37,234 nucleotides of DNA from an uncultured Blautia sp. (GTDB taxonomy: Bacteria > Bacillota > Clostridia > Lachnospirales > Lachnospiraceae). The position numbers were made by a program, and so were the translations under genes. How positions within the stretch are numbered: the stretch's first letter is position 1; each line of letters begins with the position of its first letter. Positions 1-7,388 of this stretch are shown here, piece after piece. Below the pieces are notes generated by a model. That model saw only the letters and a program-made list of their open reading frames with translations, ran no database searches and had not been told where the DNA came from. Location of the stretch: the NCBI GenBank assembly GCA_934371915.1, contig CAKROE010000015.1, forward strand, positions 1-37,234, written 5' to 3'.

Positions 1-1385
1 TAACGGTTTCTGGAAATACCCCAGTCCTGAACGTTCTCAAGCCAGTCACCGAAACGTCCTTTACCGATGCTCTCCGGAATCCAGTTGATGGTGTTGTTGT
101 TGCGGATCAGATCATCTTTGACTGCAGTCATCTTAATGAACCAGGATTCACGTGCATAATAGATCAGTGGTGTATCACATCTCCAGCAATGCGGATAATC
201 ATGCTCAAATTTCGGTGCATCAAAGAGTTTGCCTTCTTTGTCAAGATCCTGAAGTACAAGCGGATCAGCTTTCTTTACAAAAATTCCTGCATATGGAGTC
301 TCTGCAGTCATATCACCTTTACCGTCTACAAACTGTACAAACGGAAGGTCATAGTTACGTCCGATACGGCTGTCGTCTTCACCGAATGCCGGTGCAATAT
401 GAACGATACCGGTACCATCACTCATAGTTACATAGTTATCTGCTGTAACAAAGTGAGCTTTCTTTTTCTGTTTTGCTGCTGCCTCTCCGGCACATGCAAA
501 CAGTGGTTCATATTCTTTGTATTCCAGATCTTTACCAACATATTTTTCAAGTACTTCATATGCCGGAGTTTCTTCAGAACCGAGTTTTCCGAGAACTTTG
601 TCAAGTAAAGCCTCTGCCATATAATAGGTATATCCATCTGCTGCTTTTACTTTACAGTATGTTTCATCAGGGTTTACACACAGTGCAACGTTAGATGGCA
701 ATGTCCATGGTGTTGTTGTCCATGCAAGGAAATATGCATCCTCTCCGACAACTTTGAAACGAACGATTGCGGAACGTTCTTTGACTGTTTTATATCCCTG
801 TGAAACTTCCTGTGCAGAAAGTGGTGTACCACAACGCGGACAGTAAGGAACGATCTTGAATCCTTTGTACAGAAGTTTCTTGTTCCAGATTTCTTTCAGT
901 GCCCACCACTCTGACTCGATATAGTCATCATGATAGGTAACGTATGGATTTTCCATATCAGCCCAGAAACCAACGGTTGAAGAAAAGTCTTCCCACATTC
1001 CTTTGTATTTCCAGACACTTTCTTTACACTGCTGAATAAATGGCTCCATACCGTATTCTTCGATCTGCTCTTTGCCATCCAGACCAAGTTTCTTCTCTAC
1101 TTCCAGCTCAACCGGAAGTCCGTGAGTATCCCATCCAGCTTTACGAGGTACCATATATCCTTTCATTGTACGGTATCTCGGAATCATATCTTTGATAACA
1201 CGGGTCAGTACATGACCGATGTGTGGTTTGCCGTTTGCGGTCGGCGGTCCGTCATAGAACATATAAGTAGGATCATCTTTACGGTCTTCCATACTTTTTT
1301 CAAAGATATGGTTTTCTTTCCAGAATTTTTCTACTTGTTTTTCGCGGTCTACAAAATTCAGGTTCGTATCTACCTTCTGGTACAC
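1..1385 (-). CDS. ileS: Isoleucyl-tRNA synthetase, N-terminal part (cut by window edge)
   Basis: Class Ia aminoacyl-tRNA synthetase that charges tRNA-Ile with isoleucine in the cytoplasm. About 461 codons are present and the gene runs off the left end. The translated start reads VYQKVDTNLNFVDREKQVEK, followed by the class I nucleotide-binding region GPPTANGKPHIGH, which contains the HIGH signature. Then come the WDTHGLPVELEVEK segment, the CPRCG zinc-type pair and the editing-domain region with AWTTTPWTLPSN, all typical of IleRS. The start is a GTG at 1385-1383: an AAAGGAGG ribosome site lies 8 bases upstream and no in-frame ATG fits. The gene is preceded by a T-box leader with its own promoter, so expression should respond to uncharged tRNA-Ile. 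The KMSKS loop and anticodon-binding domain lie outside the window. Identification is secure. Confidence 0.97.
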   Translation of the reverse strand, partial: MYQKVDTNLNFVDREKQVEKFWKENHIFEKSMEDRKDDPTYMFYDGPPTANGKPHIGHVLTRVIKDMIPRYRTMKGYMVPRKAGWDTHGLPVELEVEKKLGLDGKEQIEEYGMEPFIQQCKESVWKYKGMWEDFSSTVGFWADMENPYVTYHDDYIESEWWALKEIWNKKLLYKGFKIVPYCPRCGTPLSAQEVSQGYKTVKERSAIVRFKVVGEDAYFLAWTTTPWTLPSNVALCVNPDETYCKVKAADGYTYYMAEALLDKVLGKLGSEETPAYEVLEKYVGKDLEYKEYEPLFACAGEAAAKQKKKAHFVTADNYVTMSDGTGIVHIAPAFGEDDSRIGRNYDLPFVQFVDGKGDMTAETPYAGIFVKKADPLVLQDLDKEGKLFDAPKFEHDYPHCWRCDTPLIYYARESWFIKMTAVKDDLIRNNNTINWIPESIGKGRFGDWLENVQDWGISRNR

Positions 1386-1449
1386 AACAAATTCCTCCTT
1401 TAAATTCTCTCGGAAAAAATCTCTGTTATTTTCCTTTTTCCAATGAAAT

Positions 1450-1482
1450 AAAAAAAACTTCCGTCCTGTAAAAGGACGAAAG
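1450..1482 (-). terminator. T-box intrinsic terminator
   Basis: On the minus strand the 10-bp stem CTTTCGTCCT / AGGACGGAAG (1473-1482 and 1458-1467, one G-T wobble) has the loop TTTAC and is followed by eight T (1450-1457). It is mutually exclusive with the antiterminator of the leader. Confidence 0.92.
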
Positions 1483-1740
1483 CAATTTCCACATTCGCAC
1501 CACCTGTTACATTGTACGGGCCGGTAGTAGTTACTGCTCAGTTATTTGAAAACAACTGTATATAATTATTACTATACCTATACATGTTCCCTTTAACGGT
1601 GGAAAACCGTCTTTCCTTACTGGAGATTTCTGGAAAGAAACTCCGGAGTGATCTTCGATAAAAATTACTTGCACCGGGCTTCCACCTGCCCCCGGCTCTC
1701 TGATGTGTTCATTTTTATTTACTGTCTCCATCATGGTTTT
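1450..1740 (-). promoter_or_regulatory. T-box riboswitch leader of ileS
   Basis: Transcribed leftwards ahead of ileS. The minus strand shows a Stem I with AGAGAGCCGGGGGCAGGTGG followed by AAGCCCGG, the usual AG-bulge/GNTG pattern. A GAAGATCACTCCGGAG segment carries a plausible specifier codon ATC (Ile). The T-box core is AACAGGTGGTGCGAATG (complement of 1492-1508). In the antiterminator, AGG and GCGAA flank a TGGT bulge that would pair with the NCCA end of tRNA; they pair with TTCGT and CCT of the terminator's 5' arm. The competing terminator is 1450-1482. The core is shorter than the usual AGGGTGGNACCGCG, but the pairing is preserved. The specifier is inferred from position and its match to the gene. 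Confidence 0.9.
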
Positions 1741-1764
1741 TGCTTATTTTATATGTGCTGTATT

Positions 1765-1794
1765 ATTATACGGTGATATTTTTCGATATGTCAA
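1765..1794 (-). promoter_or_regulatory. Promoter of the ileS T-box transcript
   Basis: The minus strand has a perfect -35 TTGACA (complement of 1789-1794), an 18-base spacer and a perfect -10 TATAAT (complement of 1765-1770). The predicted start is about 15-20 bases before T-box Stem I, so the whole leader is included. Confidence 0.85.
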
Positions 1795-1859
1795 GGTCTT
1801 TTTGCGATATTTACGGGGTTTTATCAGGGTTTTGCGGTGATTTTACATGGATTTGACCC

Positions 1860-1888
1860 TTGTATGAGAAAAACGATTACAGTATAAT
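1860..1888 (+). promoter_or_regulatory. Candidate sigma-A promoter facing the palindromic elements
   Basis: TTGTAT at 1860-1865, a 17-base spacer and a perfect TATAAT at 1883-1888. It diverges from the ileS promoter and points into the long palindrome that begins near 1936. It could drive a non-coding transcript or a very long (about 660-base) leader of the carboxypeptidase gene at 2554. No experimental evidence is available. Confidence 0.6.
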
Positions 1889-1935
1889 TGGAAAGAATGA
1901 TATACTATAGGAAATACTTTGAGAAAACTGCATTC

Positions 1936-2134
1936 TTTATCAGAGCACATCAACTCAGATGCAGGCTTCGTCGCCTGTAAGTACTAAGACCTATTCTTCC
2001 TGTTAAAAGCACTCATAAAAAGCCCAAACTCGCTTCGCTCAAACAGTGTGCTTTTTATTCGTAACACAGTCAGAATATGCCTAAGAACTTACAAGGCTCC
2101 TGCAGAGCGCTTCTGATTCGATGTGCTCTATAAA
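1936..2134. repeat. Long imperfect palindrome, element 1
   Basis: About 199 bases that fold back on themselves. The outer arms TTTAT-AGAGCACAT (1936-1950) and ATGTGCTCT-ATAAA (2121-2134) match. The rest of the arms then match with a few mismatches and small bulges; for example CTGTAAGTACT on the left faces AGAACTTACAAG on the right. The centre on the minus strand is GCACACTGTTTGAGCGAAGC followed by GAGTTTGGGCTTTTT, inside ATAAAAAGC / GCTTTTTAT arms. The tip contains GCGAAGC. No ORF of note occupies it. A second element with the same tip, in the opposite orientation, lies at 2284-2480. Confidence 0.8.
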
Positions 2135-2164
2135 AAATCCCAGTTCTTCTCCTTTTCCCGGACC

Positions 2165-2211
2165 GCGGGGCGGCGAACGCTACAAACAGACCGACAGCCT
2201 CCCCGCCCCGC
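2165..2211. repeat. GC-rich inverted repeat between the two palindromes
   Basis: Perfect 9-base arms GCGGGGCGG (2165-2173) and CCGCCCCGC (2203-2211) enclose a 29-base loop in an otherwise AT-rich intergenic stretch. There is no T-run on either side, so a terminator is unlikely. It may be part of the same compound element as the flanking palindromes; its role is unknown. Confidence 0.55.
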
Positions 2212-2283
2212 TAGCCAGGACTTTAATATTAACAATATGAGGGCTGAAGAATAAGAGGGATGTGTGAGAAAAGGTAGAAGAAA

Positions 2284-2480
2284 TGTCTGAAATATCCGGT
2301 TCTGGATTGCTTGAGAGAATTTGTAGAAGTACCTGAGTATAGTTCTTTGCGTTGTATGAAAAAAAGGCACTGTCTGAGCGTAGCGAGTTTGACTTTTTTT
2401 CATACGCCTTTAGCAAAGAAATATACTTTTGGTACTTCTGAATTCTCGAACTTAATCCAGACACCAGATATTTCATGACA
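2284..2480. repeat. Long imperfect palindrome, element 2
   Basis: About 197 bases. The left arm carries TGTCTGAAATATCCGG, TCTGGATT, GAGAATT, AGAAGTACC and TTCTTTGC in order. The reverse complement of the right arm carries the same blocks in the same order, with a few substitutions. The inner arms are GTATGAAAAAAAG (about 2353-2366) and CTTTTTTTCATAC. The centre on the plus strand reads CACTGTCTGAGCGTAGCGAG then TTTGACTT, with GCGTAGC at the tip. It matches the centre of element 1 in inverted orientation. It ends about 73 bases before the carboxypeptidase start codon, so it may form part of that gene's leader. Confidence 0.8.
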
Positions 2481-2553
2481 TTTTTATATACCTTCTCCCT
2501 CACGCACCATCCTTACCTCTGCCCCAACATTTTAATATCAGAAAGGTACACAT

Positions 2554-3792
2554 ATGAATATAAAAAGAATACTCCGGCATCTTCTGACCGGCGCGCTCTG
2601 CTCTGCCTTACTCATCACGCAGGCCGTCCCGGTCTTTGCCACAGACAGTTACGGCGCCCCGCTGGTCACGGCCACACCAACACCCGATCCACACACCGCC
2701 TATTACAACCAGCCCGCCGACACAGATTCCATCGAAGGCTGGGTAAAAGCGCCTCAGATTGAAGGAGAATCCGCAATTCTCGTTGACATGCTTTCCGGTA
2801 CCGTCCTTTACTCCAAAAACGCGGACAAAGCCCAGTACCCGGCCAGCATCACAAAGATCATGACTGGCCTTCTCGGCTGTGAGAATCTGGATCCATCCGC
2901 CAAATTTACCATGACCGAATCCGCCGCCCGCAGCATTACCGAATCCAACAGCTCCAGTATCTATGCAGATACCGGCGAAGAATTTACGGTTGAACAGGCA
3001 CTGATGGCAGTTATGCTCCAGTCTGCCAACGAAATGACTCTGGCAGTCGCAGAACTCACTTCCGGCTCCACCAAAAAATTCGTCGAACAGATGAATCTGA
3101 AAGCCCGTCAGCTCGGCTGCACCAACACACATTTTAACAACCCAAACGGTCTGCCGGACGAGATACATTACACCACAGCTTCCGACATGGCAAAGATTGC
3201 CCGTGCCGCATGGTTCAACCTCACTTTCCGCAGATTTGTCACCACAGGATATTACGAAATCCCACCGACAAACAAATTTGCAGAAACACGTTACCTCCTG
3301 AACCATCACAAGATGATGAGCGGCCAGACTTACGCATACGCTGGTGTCCTTGGCGGCAAAACAGGCTACACGGAAGCTGCCGGCAACACCCTCGTCACCT
3401 ACGCCAAAAATGACAACACCTATCTCGTAGCCGTTGTCATGCAGTCTGTAAACGGAGCTTATTCCGATACAAAAGCTCTGCTGGATTATGGATTCAATAA
3501 TTTTTCCAGATCTAAGATCAAAGGTTTGAAAAAAGAAATCTCCAGATCCTGTCTGCCCGCGGAAAAATATCTTCTCAAAGATTACAAAGACTTTACTTTG
3601 TTCCGCAGACGGCAAAATGCTTACGTTTCACTGCCACAGGGTACTGATGTGAGCCAGCTTTCAACATCATATTCCATGACAAAAAATCTGGCAGGTCTTC
3701 CCCTTCTGACCGTCACATACAGCTATAACGGTCATGAGGTTGGAACTGCCAGATATTACCAGACACGGCTTCTTTCAGACGAGCTTCTATGA
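2554..3792 (+). CDS. Secreted D-alanyl-D-alanine carboxypeptidase (peptidase S11)
   Basis: Low-molecular-mass penicillin-binding protein that trims the terminal D-Ala from peptidoglycan stem peptides outside the membrane. Of 412 residues, 1-29 form a signal peptide ending VPVFA. A Thr/Pro-rich linker (38-48) follows. The S11 catalytic domain shows all three active-site motifs: SITK at 98-101 (nucleophile S98, K101), SAN at 157-159 and KTG at 269-271 in GGKTGYTEAAGNT. Residues from about 325 form a C-terminal domain like that of DacF/DacA-type enzymes. No hydrophobic C-terminal anchor is obvious; the protein ends RLLSDELL. The ATG is preceded by GAAAGG with a suitable gap. Its stop overlaps the stop of the convergent exonuclease gene by 6 bases. 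The long palindrome ending at 2480 lies just upstream. Confidence 0.95.
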   Translation: MNIKRILRHLLTGALCSALLITQAVPVFATDSYGAPLVTATPTPDPHTAYYNQPADTDSIEGWVKAPQIEGESAILVDMLSGTVLYSKNADKAQYPASITKIMTGLLGCENLDPSAKFTMTESAARSITESNSSSIYADTGEEFTVEQALMAVMLQSANEMTLAVAELTSGSTKKFVEQMNLKARQLGCTNTHFNNPNGLPDEIHYTTASDMAKIARAAWFNLTFRRFVTTGYYEIPPTNKFAETRYLLNHHKMMSGQTYAYAGVLGGKTGYTEAAGNTLVTYAKNDNTYLVAVVMQSVNGAYSDTKALLDYGFNNFSRSKIKGLKKEISRSCLPAEKYLLKDYKDFTLFRRRQNAYVSLPQGTDVSQLSTSYSMTKNLAGLPLLTVTYSYNGHEVGTARYYQTRLLSDELL

Positions 3793-4734
3793 CTGCCGTT
3801 TTGTCTGTCTTTTCTTGCGGAGGGAATCCCGTTTTTCACGGATTTCTTCCGCTTTTTCTTCATCAATTCTCTTTAATGTCTTGATCGCATAAAATGCATC
3901 TTCATCCGTATGGCGGATTCGTACTTTTCCCTTTATATAGCCATGTTTCTGACAAAAAGATACACTTTCATATGCCCTTGAATTATTCATAAACCAGCGG
4001 ATCTTACGCTTCGCCGGCATATGGCAGACCGGACATTTTGTGCTTGCTACCTCCCGGTCCTTTATAACTTTCTCTTTCTCAGCGAATTCACGTGATACAT
4101 ACTCATCATAATTCGGATATGATAAATAGATTTCTTCTTTTCTTGTCTTCGGATTCTGGTATACATCAATTGATGGATTTGCAAGCACCACCGGCATATC
4201 CAGACGCTTAAATATCTCACCGGTATATTTCGCATCCGTCAGTGCCCGGTGAAACTCCTGCGCTTTCGGAAGATGCATCTTGTCGATTGCATACTCCAGA
4301 CTCCGCCTGCATGGATCTTCATTATAACAGATACCATAAATTTTCTGTGCATCGTAATATGTGACCGGACCTTTGATTTTCGAAAGCATCCCATAGTACT
4401 TCATATTACGCTGCAGTTCCATCACATCCTGATTGCCCCATGTACAAAATACCCATTCCTCTCCGCACCATTCCAGAAATTCATCTGCTGCCCGCTGAAA
4501 AGAAACACCATCTGCAAGATCCTTATAATCCACATGGATCACTTCGTGTATGCTGTCATGAATCCAGTTATATACCTGAGGTTTCACAAGTCTCTGAAAA
4601 ACATCCACCACTTCTCTCTGCTCATTCATCTTAACCGCACCGATCTCAATGATCTCAAAAGGCAGACGACTGTTGGAATATTTTTTACCTCCGGGACTCT
4701 GATTCCACTCAAGGTCAAAAACAATATAGTTCAT
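3787..4734 (-). CDS. DEDDh 3'-5' exonuclease with C-terminal zinc-binding-like region
   Basis: An RNase T/DnaQ-superfamily exonuclease of 315 residues from the preferred start. It hydrolyses nucleotides from 3' ends using two metal ions; the substrate is unknown. The DEDDh residues are visible: D7 and E9 in VFDLEW (Exo I), D103 in TWGNQD (Exo II), and H162 with D167 in FHRALTDAKY (Exo III). After the domain comes a CPVC...CQKH segment that could bind zinc, then a Lys/Arg/Glu-rich tail that may contact nucleic acid. I chose the ATG at 4734 because AAGAAGGAA lies 7 bases upstream; an in-frame ATG 27 bases earlier lacks such a site. It resembles KapD/ERI-1-like stand-alone exonucleases more than polymerase proofreading subunits. 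Confidence 0.87.
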   Translation of the reverse strand: MNYIVFDLEWNQSPGGKKYSNSRLPFEIIEIGAVKMNEQREVVDVFQRLVKPQVYNWIHDSIHEVIHVDYKDLADGVSFQRAADEFLEWCGEEWVFCTWGNQDVMELQRNMKYYGMLSKIKGPVTYYDAQKIYGICYNEDPCRRSLEYAIDKMHLPKAQEFHRALTDAKYTGEIFKRLDMPVVLANPSIDVYQNPKTRKEEIYLSYPNYDEYVSREFAEKEKVIKDREVASTKCPVCHMPAKRKIRWFMNNSRAYESVSFCQKHGYIKGKVRIRHTDEDAFYAIKTLKRIDEEKAEEIREKRDSLRKKRQTKRQS

Positions 4735-4845
4735 ACAGTAGTTCCTTCTTTTTATTTGCAATACAATTCAACTCATTTTTTCTCTGTTGTCTAGTATAAC
4801 AGACAGATTCGTTTCTTTCAACAAAACAGCACACACCTGCAGACA

Positions 4846-4882
4846 GAAAAAGACCGATACCATTTCCCGGTACCGGTCTTTT
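4846..4882 (-). terminator. Intrinsic terminator of the htrA gene
   Basis: On the minus strand the 10-bp stem GACCGGTACC / GGTATCGGTC (one mismatched or wobble pair) has the loop GGGAAAT and is followed by TTTTT. A-runs and T-runs flank both sides, so it could also stop plus-strand transcription. It lies between htrA (upstream on this strand) and the exonuclease gene. Confidence 0.85.
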
Positions 4883-4932
4883 CTGCTTATATAATTTATT
4901 TTACGGAGATTTGAAATCCCGCAATCAGCTGA

Positions 4933-6441
4933 TTAATTGAGGAATCCAAAGAACTGTTCATATGCAGCTCCGTCTGCTGCCTGATCCTCAAAATCCTGAA
5001 GAAGACTGTCTGTACTCTGGTCTTCATCATCGCCCTGATCCTGGTCATCCTGTGAATCGGATTCATCTTTTGAATCATCCTTTGAATCTTTGCCAGAATC
5101 TGTATCTTTATTTTCACCAAGTGTTACGGTTACAGTTTTTTCTTTATATTCCCCGCCATCTGCAACTTCAAGAGTTACTTCAACTTCTTCACCTGGCTCA
5201 TAGTACTCAAGACGGCTTACCAGTTCATCAATACTGCGGATTCTCTTACCATCGAATTTTGTTATGATGGATTTTTCTTTGATACCTGCATCCTCAGCTG
5301 CGCCACCTTCTGTTACTTCTGAAACAAGCACACCTTCCGGTATTCCGTAATACTGAGAAGCCTCATCACTTACTGTCATACCTGTGATTCCGAGTACACC
5401 GTGATTGTCAACTTTGTCTCGTGGAGTCTCATTCATCAGATCTTCAAGAGTATCTGTTACATCGGAGATTGCAATTGCATAACCCATACCTTCAACTTCT
5501 GTGGAAGCAAGTTTTGCAGAGTTGATACCGACAACTTCACCATCCATATTCAAAAGAGCACCACCACTGTTACCAGGATTGATTGCTGCATCTGTCTGAA
5601 TCAGGTTTGTTGCATCAGAATCTTCATCCTCTTCTACGCCCTCATCATTGAGTTTGCGGTTCTTTGCACTGACAATACCGGTTGTTACAGACTGTCCGTA
5701 ACCAAGTGCGTTACCGATTGCAACGACCTGCTCACCAACCTTCAGATCATCAGAGCTTCCGATTGTAGCTACTGCAATCTGATCCATTGTATCATCAGAA
5801 ATATCAGAAAGTGCTACAGAAACGACTGCAAGGTCTTTGTCCTCATCATAACCGTTTACGGTTGCTTCATAAGTTTCACCGTCAATGCAGGTAACAGATA
5901 CGGTATCTGCTCCACTTACAACATGATAATTGGTTGCGATCAGAAGGTTATCATCATTCTTTCCGACAATGATACCGGAACCGCTTCCCTCAACTTCCTG
6001 CTGAGTGGTAAATCCCTGACTTCCGCCAAATCCATAAGCTCCGAGATAGTTCTGTACATCCTGAACCGATTTTGTTGTAATTGCTACAACAGATTTCATT
6101 CCTTCTGCAGCGATATCAGAAACATCAAGGCTTCCTTTTGTCTTCGATTCGGAATCATCTTTGCTTTCTTTATCATCTGATTTCTTATCGGAACTCTTCT
6201 TCTTTGATTTCGTCTGAAGGAGTGTGGTATTGTCTTTATTGGATGCAGCTTCTACTGTACTGCTGTTCCATCCGGTAATTGTATTGATTCCTTCAAAGGA
6301 ACCTGCTGCAAGACCACCGGCAAGTACTGCACAAAGAGCAATGCCTGCTGCTTTCTTAACTTTTTTTCTCATTCTTTCTTTTGGATCGTTGTCATTATTC
6401 ATATCATTGTTCATCATTACGTTGTTATTTTTATCGCTCAT
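4933..6441 (-). CDS. htrA: HtrA/DegP-like membrane-anchored serine protease
   Basis: Envelope quality-control protease (S1C family), 502 residues. It has a charged, Asn-rich cytoplasmic N-terminus (1-30), one membrane segment (about 31-50, AAGIALCAVLAGGLAAG), a Lys/Ser/Asp-rich linker (about 75-105), and a trypsin-like domain. The catalytic triad is H173 (TNYHV), D203 (DKDLAVV) and S292 (GNSGGALL). A PDZ domain follows at about 348-440. The last 55 residues are an unusual Asp/Ser/Gln-rich acidic stretch ending in an aromatic AAYEQFFGFLN. The start is the ATG at 6441, which has AAGGAGGGG about 6 bases upstream; an ATG 33 bases earlier has no ribosome site. The gene is monocistronic by layout and ends at the terminator 4846-4882. 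Confidence 0.95.
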   Translation of the reverse strand: MSDKNNNVMMNNDMNNDNDPKERMRKKVKKAAGIALCAVLAGGLAAGSFEGINTITGWNSSTVEAASNKDNTTLLQTKSKKKSSDKKSDDKESKDDSESKTKGSLDVSDIAAEGMKSVVAITTKSVQDVQNYLGAYGFGGSQGFTTQQEVEGSGSGIIVGKNDDNLLIATNYHVVSGADTVSVTCIDGETYEATVNGYDEDKDLAVVSVALSDISDDTMDQIAVATIGSSDDLKVGEQVVAIGNALGYGQSVTTGIVSAKNRKLNDEGVEEDEDSDATNLIQTDAAINPGNSGGALLNMDGEVVGINSAKLASTEVEGMGYAIAISDVTDTLEDLMNETPRDKVDNHGVLGITGMTVSDEASQYYGIPEGVLVSEVTEGGAAEDAGIKEKSIITKFDGKRIRSIDELVSRLEYYEPGEEVEVTLEVADGGEYKEKTVTVTLGENKDTDSGKDSKDDSKDESDSQDDQDQGDDEDQSTDSLLQDFEDQAADGAAYEQFFGFLN

Positions 6442-6582
6442 CAAAATCCCCTCCTTAGGATCATTACGCTTCACTTTATAAAATCTTCCGGTGAATCGTT
6501 ATCTCTGTTTCTGTTTTCCTTTTATGTCTAAGAGTATAAGGAGGATTTGTGTTTACTTTGTGGGAAAATTGTGATGAAATTG

Positions 6583-7230
6583 TTAATTATGCCATGCAAG
6601 ACGTTTTACATCTGCGTGAACATCACCTGTCATCCAGTCTACATCGTTTGTAATCCAGTCCATGATACCGAGCTGGCGCATTTCCCATTCAACCGTCTGC
6701 TCTCTTGCTTCAACAGTTTCTTCTACTTCCATGGTTGTATCGATCTCATCATATCCGAAGATATATCCACCGGCACTCCAGATACTGAAGTTGCTGTCCG
6801 GACCCGGATCTACGGTGTCGCCCCTCTGTGCGATCAGTCCGTCATGGCGTCTCTTGTATTCTTCCTCGCATCCGGTTTTAAGTTTTGTCATAAACATTCT
6901 GTGACGGATCAGCTCTTTATTCTCTCTTACAACACCAAAGTTGTGGTACATCAGGCGCATGTCTTTGCCCGGTGTGGAAATCCATTCAAAAGTATCTTCG
7001 ATTTTTGCAGTGATCGCATCTTTCGCTGCGTTTTCTTCTTCACTTAATACTGTACCGTCTTCATTTTCATAGTAACCGAAGATTAAATCTTCTGCGTTCC
7101 AGATACTGAAATTTTTTACTTTATTACGGTCAAGAAAAGCGGTCAGCTCCGGCCAGATCTCACCAAGTTTTTTGCGGTAGTCGTTCATTCTGCCGGCTTT
7201 CACTTTCATTGCAAATGCATGTCTTTCCAT
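6583..7230 (-). CDS. Tandem L-rhamnose-mutarotase-like (RhaM family) protein
   Basis: RhaM-family proteins (about 104 residues, dimeric) interconvert the alpha and beta anomers of L-rhamnose. This 215-residue protein holds two such domains in one chain: about 1-100 and 107-215. Domain 1 begins MERHAFAMKV and keeps the DY at 17-18 and IWPEL, but the position of the E. coli catalytic His22 is Leu22. Domain 2 begins RHRMFMTKLK and keeps Y125 and H129 in EEYKRRH. Both carry NFSIW...IFGY. So one half may be catalytic and the other structural. No rhamnose catabolic genes are adjacent, so the substrate is uncertain. AGGAGG precedes the ATG by about 9 bases. A candidate promoter is at 7281-7309. Confidence 0.82.
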   Translation of the reverse strand: MERHAFAMKVKAGRMNDYRKKLGEIWPELTAFLDRNKVKNFSIWNAEDLIFGYYENEDGTVLSEEENAAKDAITAKIEDTFEWISTPGKDMRLMYHNFGVVRENKELIRHRMFMTKLKTGCEEEYKRRHDGLIAQRGDTVDPGPDSNFSIWSAGGYIFGYDEIDTTMEVEETVEAREQTVEWEMRQLGIMDWITNDVDWMTGDVHADVKRLAWHN

Positions 7231-7280
7231 AATAAAAAGCCTCCTGTATTTAAATTTTGTCGTACAACTTTGTCGTTTTT

Positions 7281-7309
7281 ATTTTAAGTCCATTCCCGCC
7301 AAAAATCAA
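7281..7309 (-). promoter_or_regulatory. Candidate promoter of the RhaM-like gene
   Basis: On the minus strand: TTGATT (complement of 7304-7309), a 17-base spacer and TAAAAT (complement of 7281-7286). Between this and the start codon are two direct copies of ACGACAAA about 14 bases apart, a possible operator. Confidence 0.45.
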
Positions 7310-7388
7310 TGATATAATATCACATTCAGCACCTCCGGTGCTCTCTTCATTACTGTTCGCAGCAACTTGGTTCATTTAATGATTACAC

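Noticed and set aside
2128..2503. Two minus-strand frames of about 100 codons in the palindromic region
   Set aside because: They run through the inverted repeats, lack good ribosome sites and show no protein-like pattern.
2608..3615. Long open frame (335 codons) on the minus strand
   Set aside because: It lies wholly inside the carboxypeptidase gene, has no family resemblance and is rich in Cys, Phe and Gly as expected from an antisense frame.
4735..4761. Upstream ATG adding nine residues to the exonuclease
   Set aside because: No ribosome site before it, while AAGAAGGAA is correctly placed for the ATG at 4734.
5401..6180. 259-codon plus-strand frame opposite htrA
   Set aside because: Antisense shadow of a clear HtrA gene, with Cys/Ile/Asn-rich nonsense composition.
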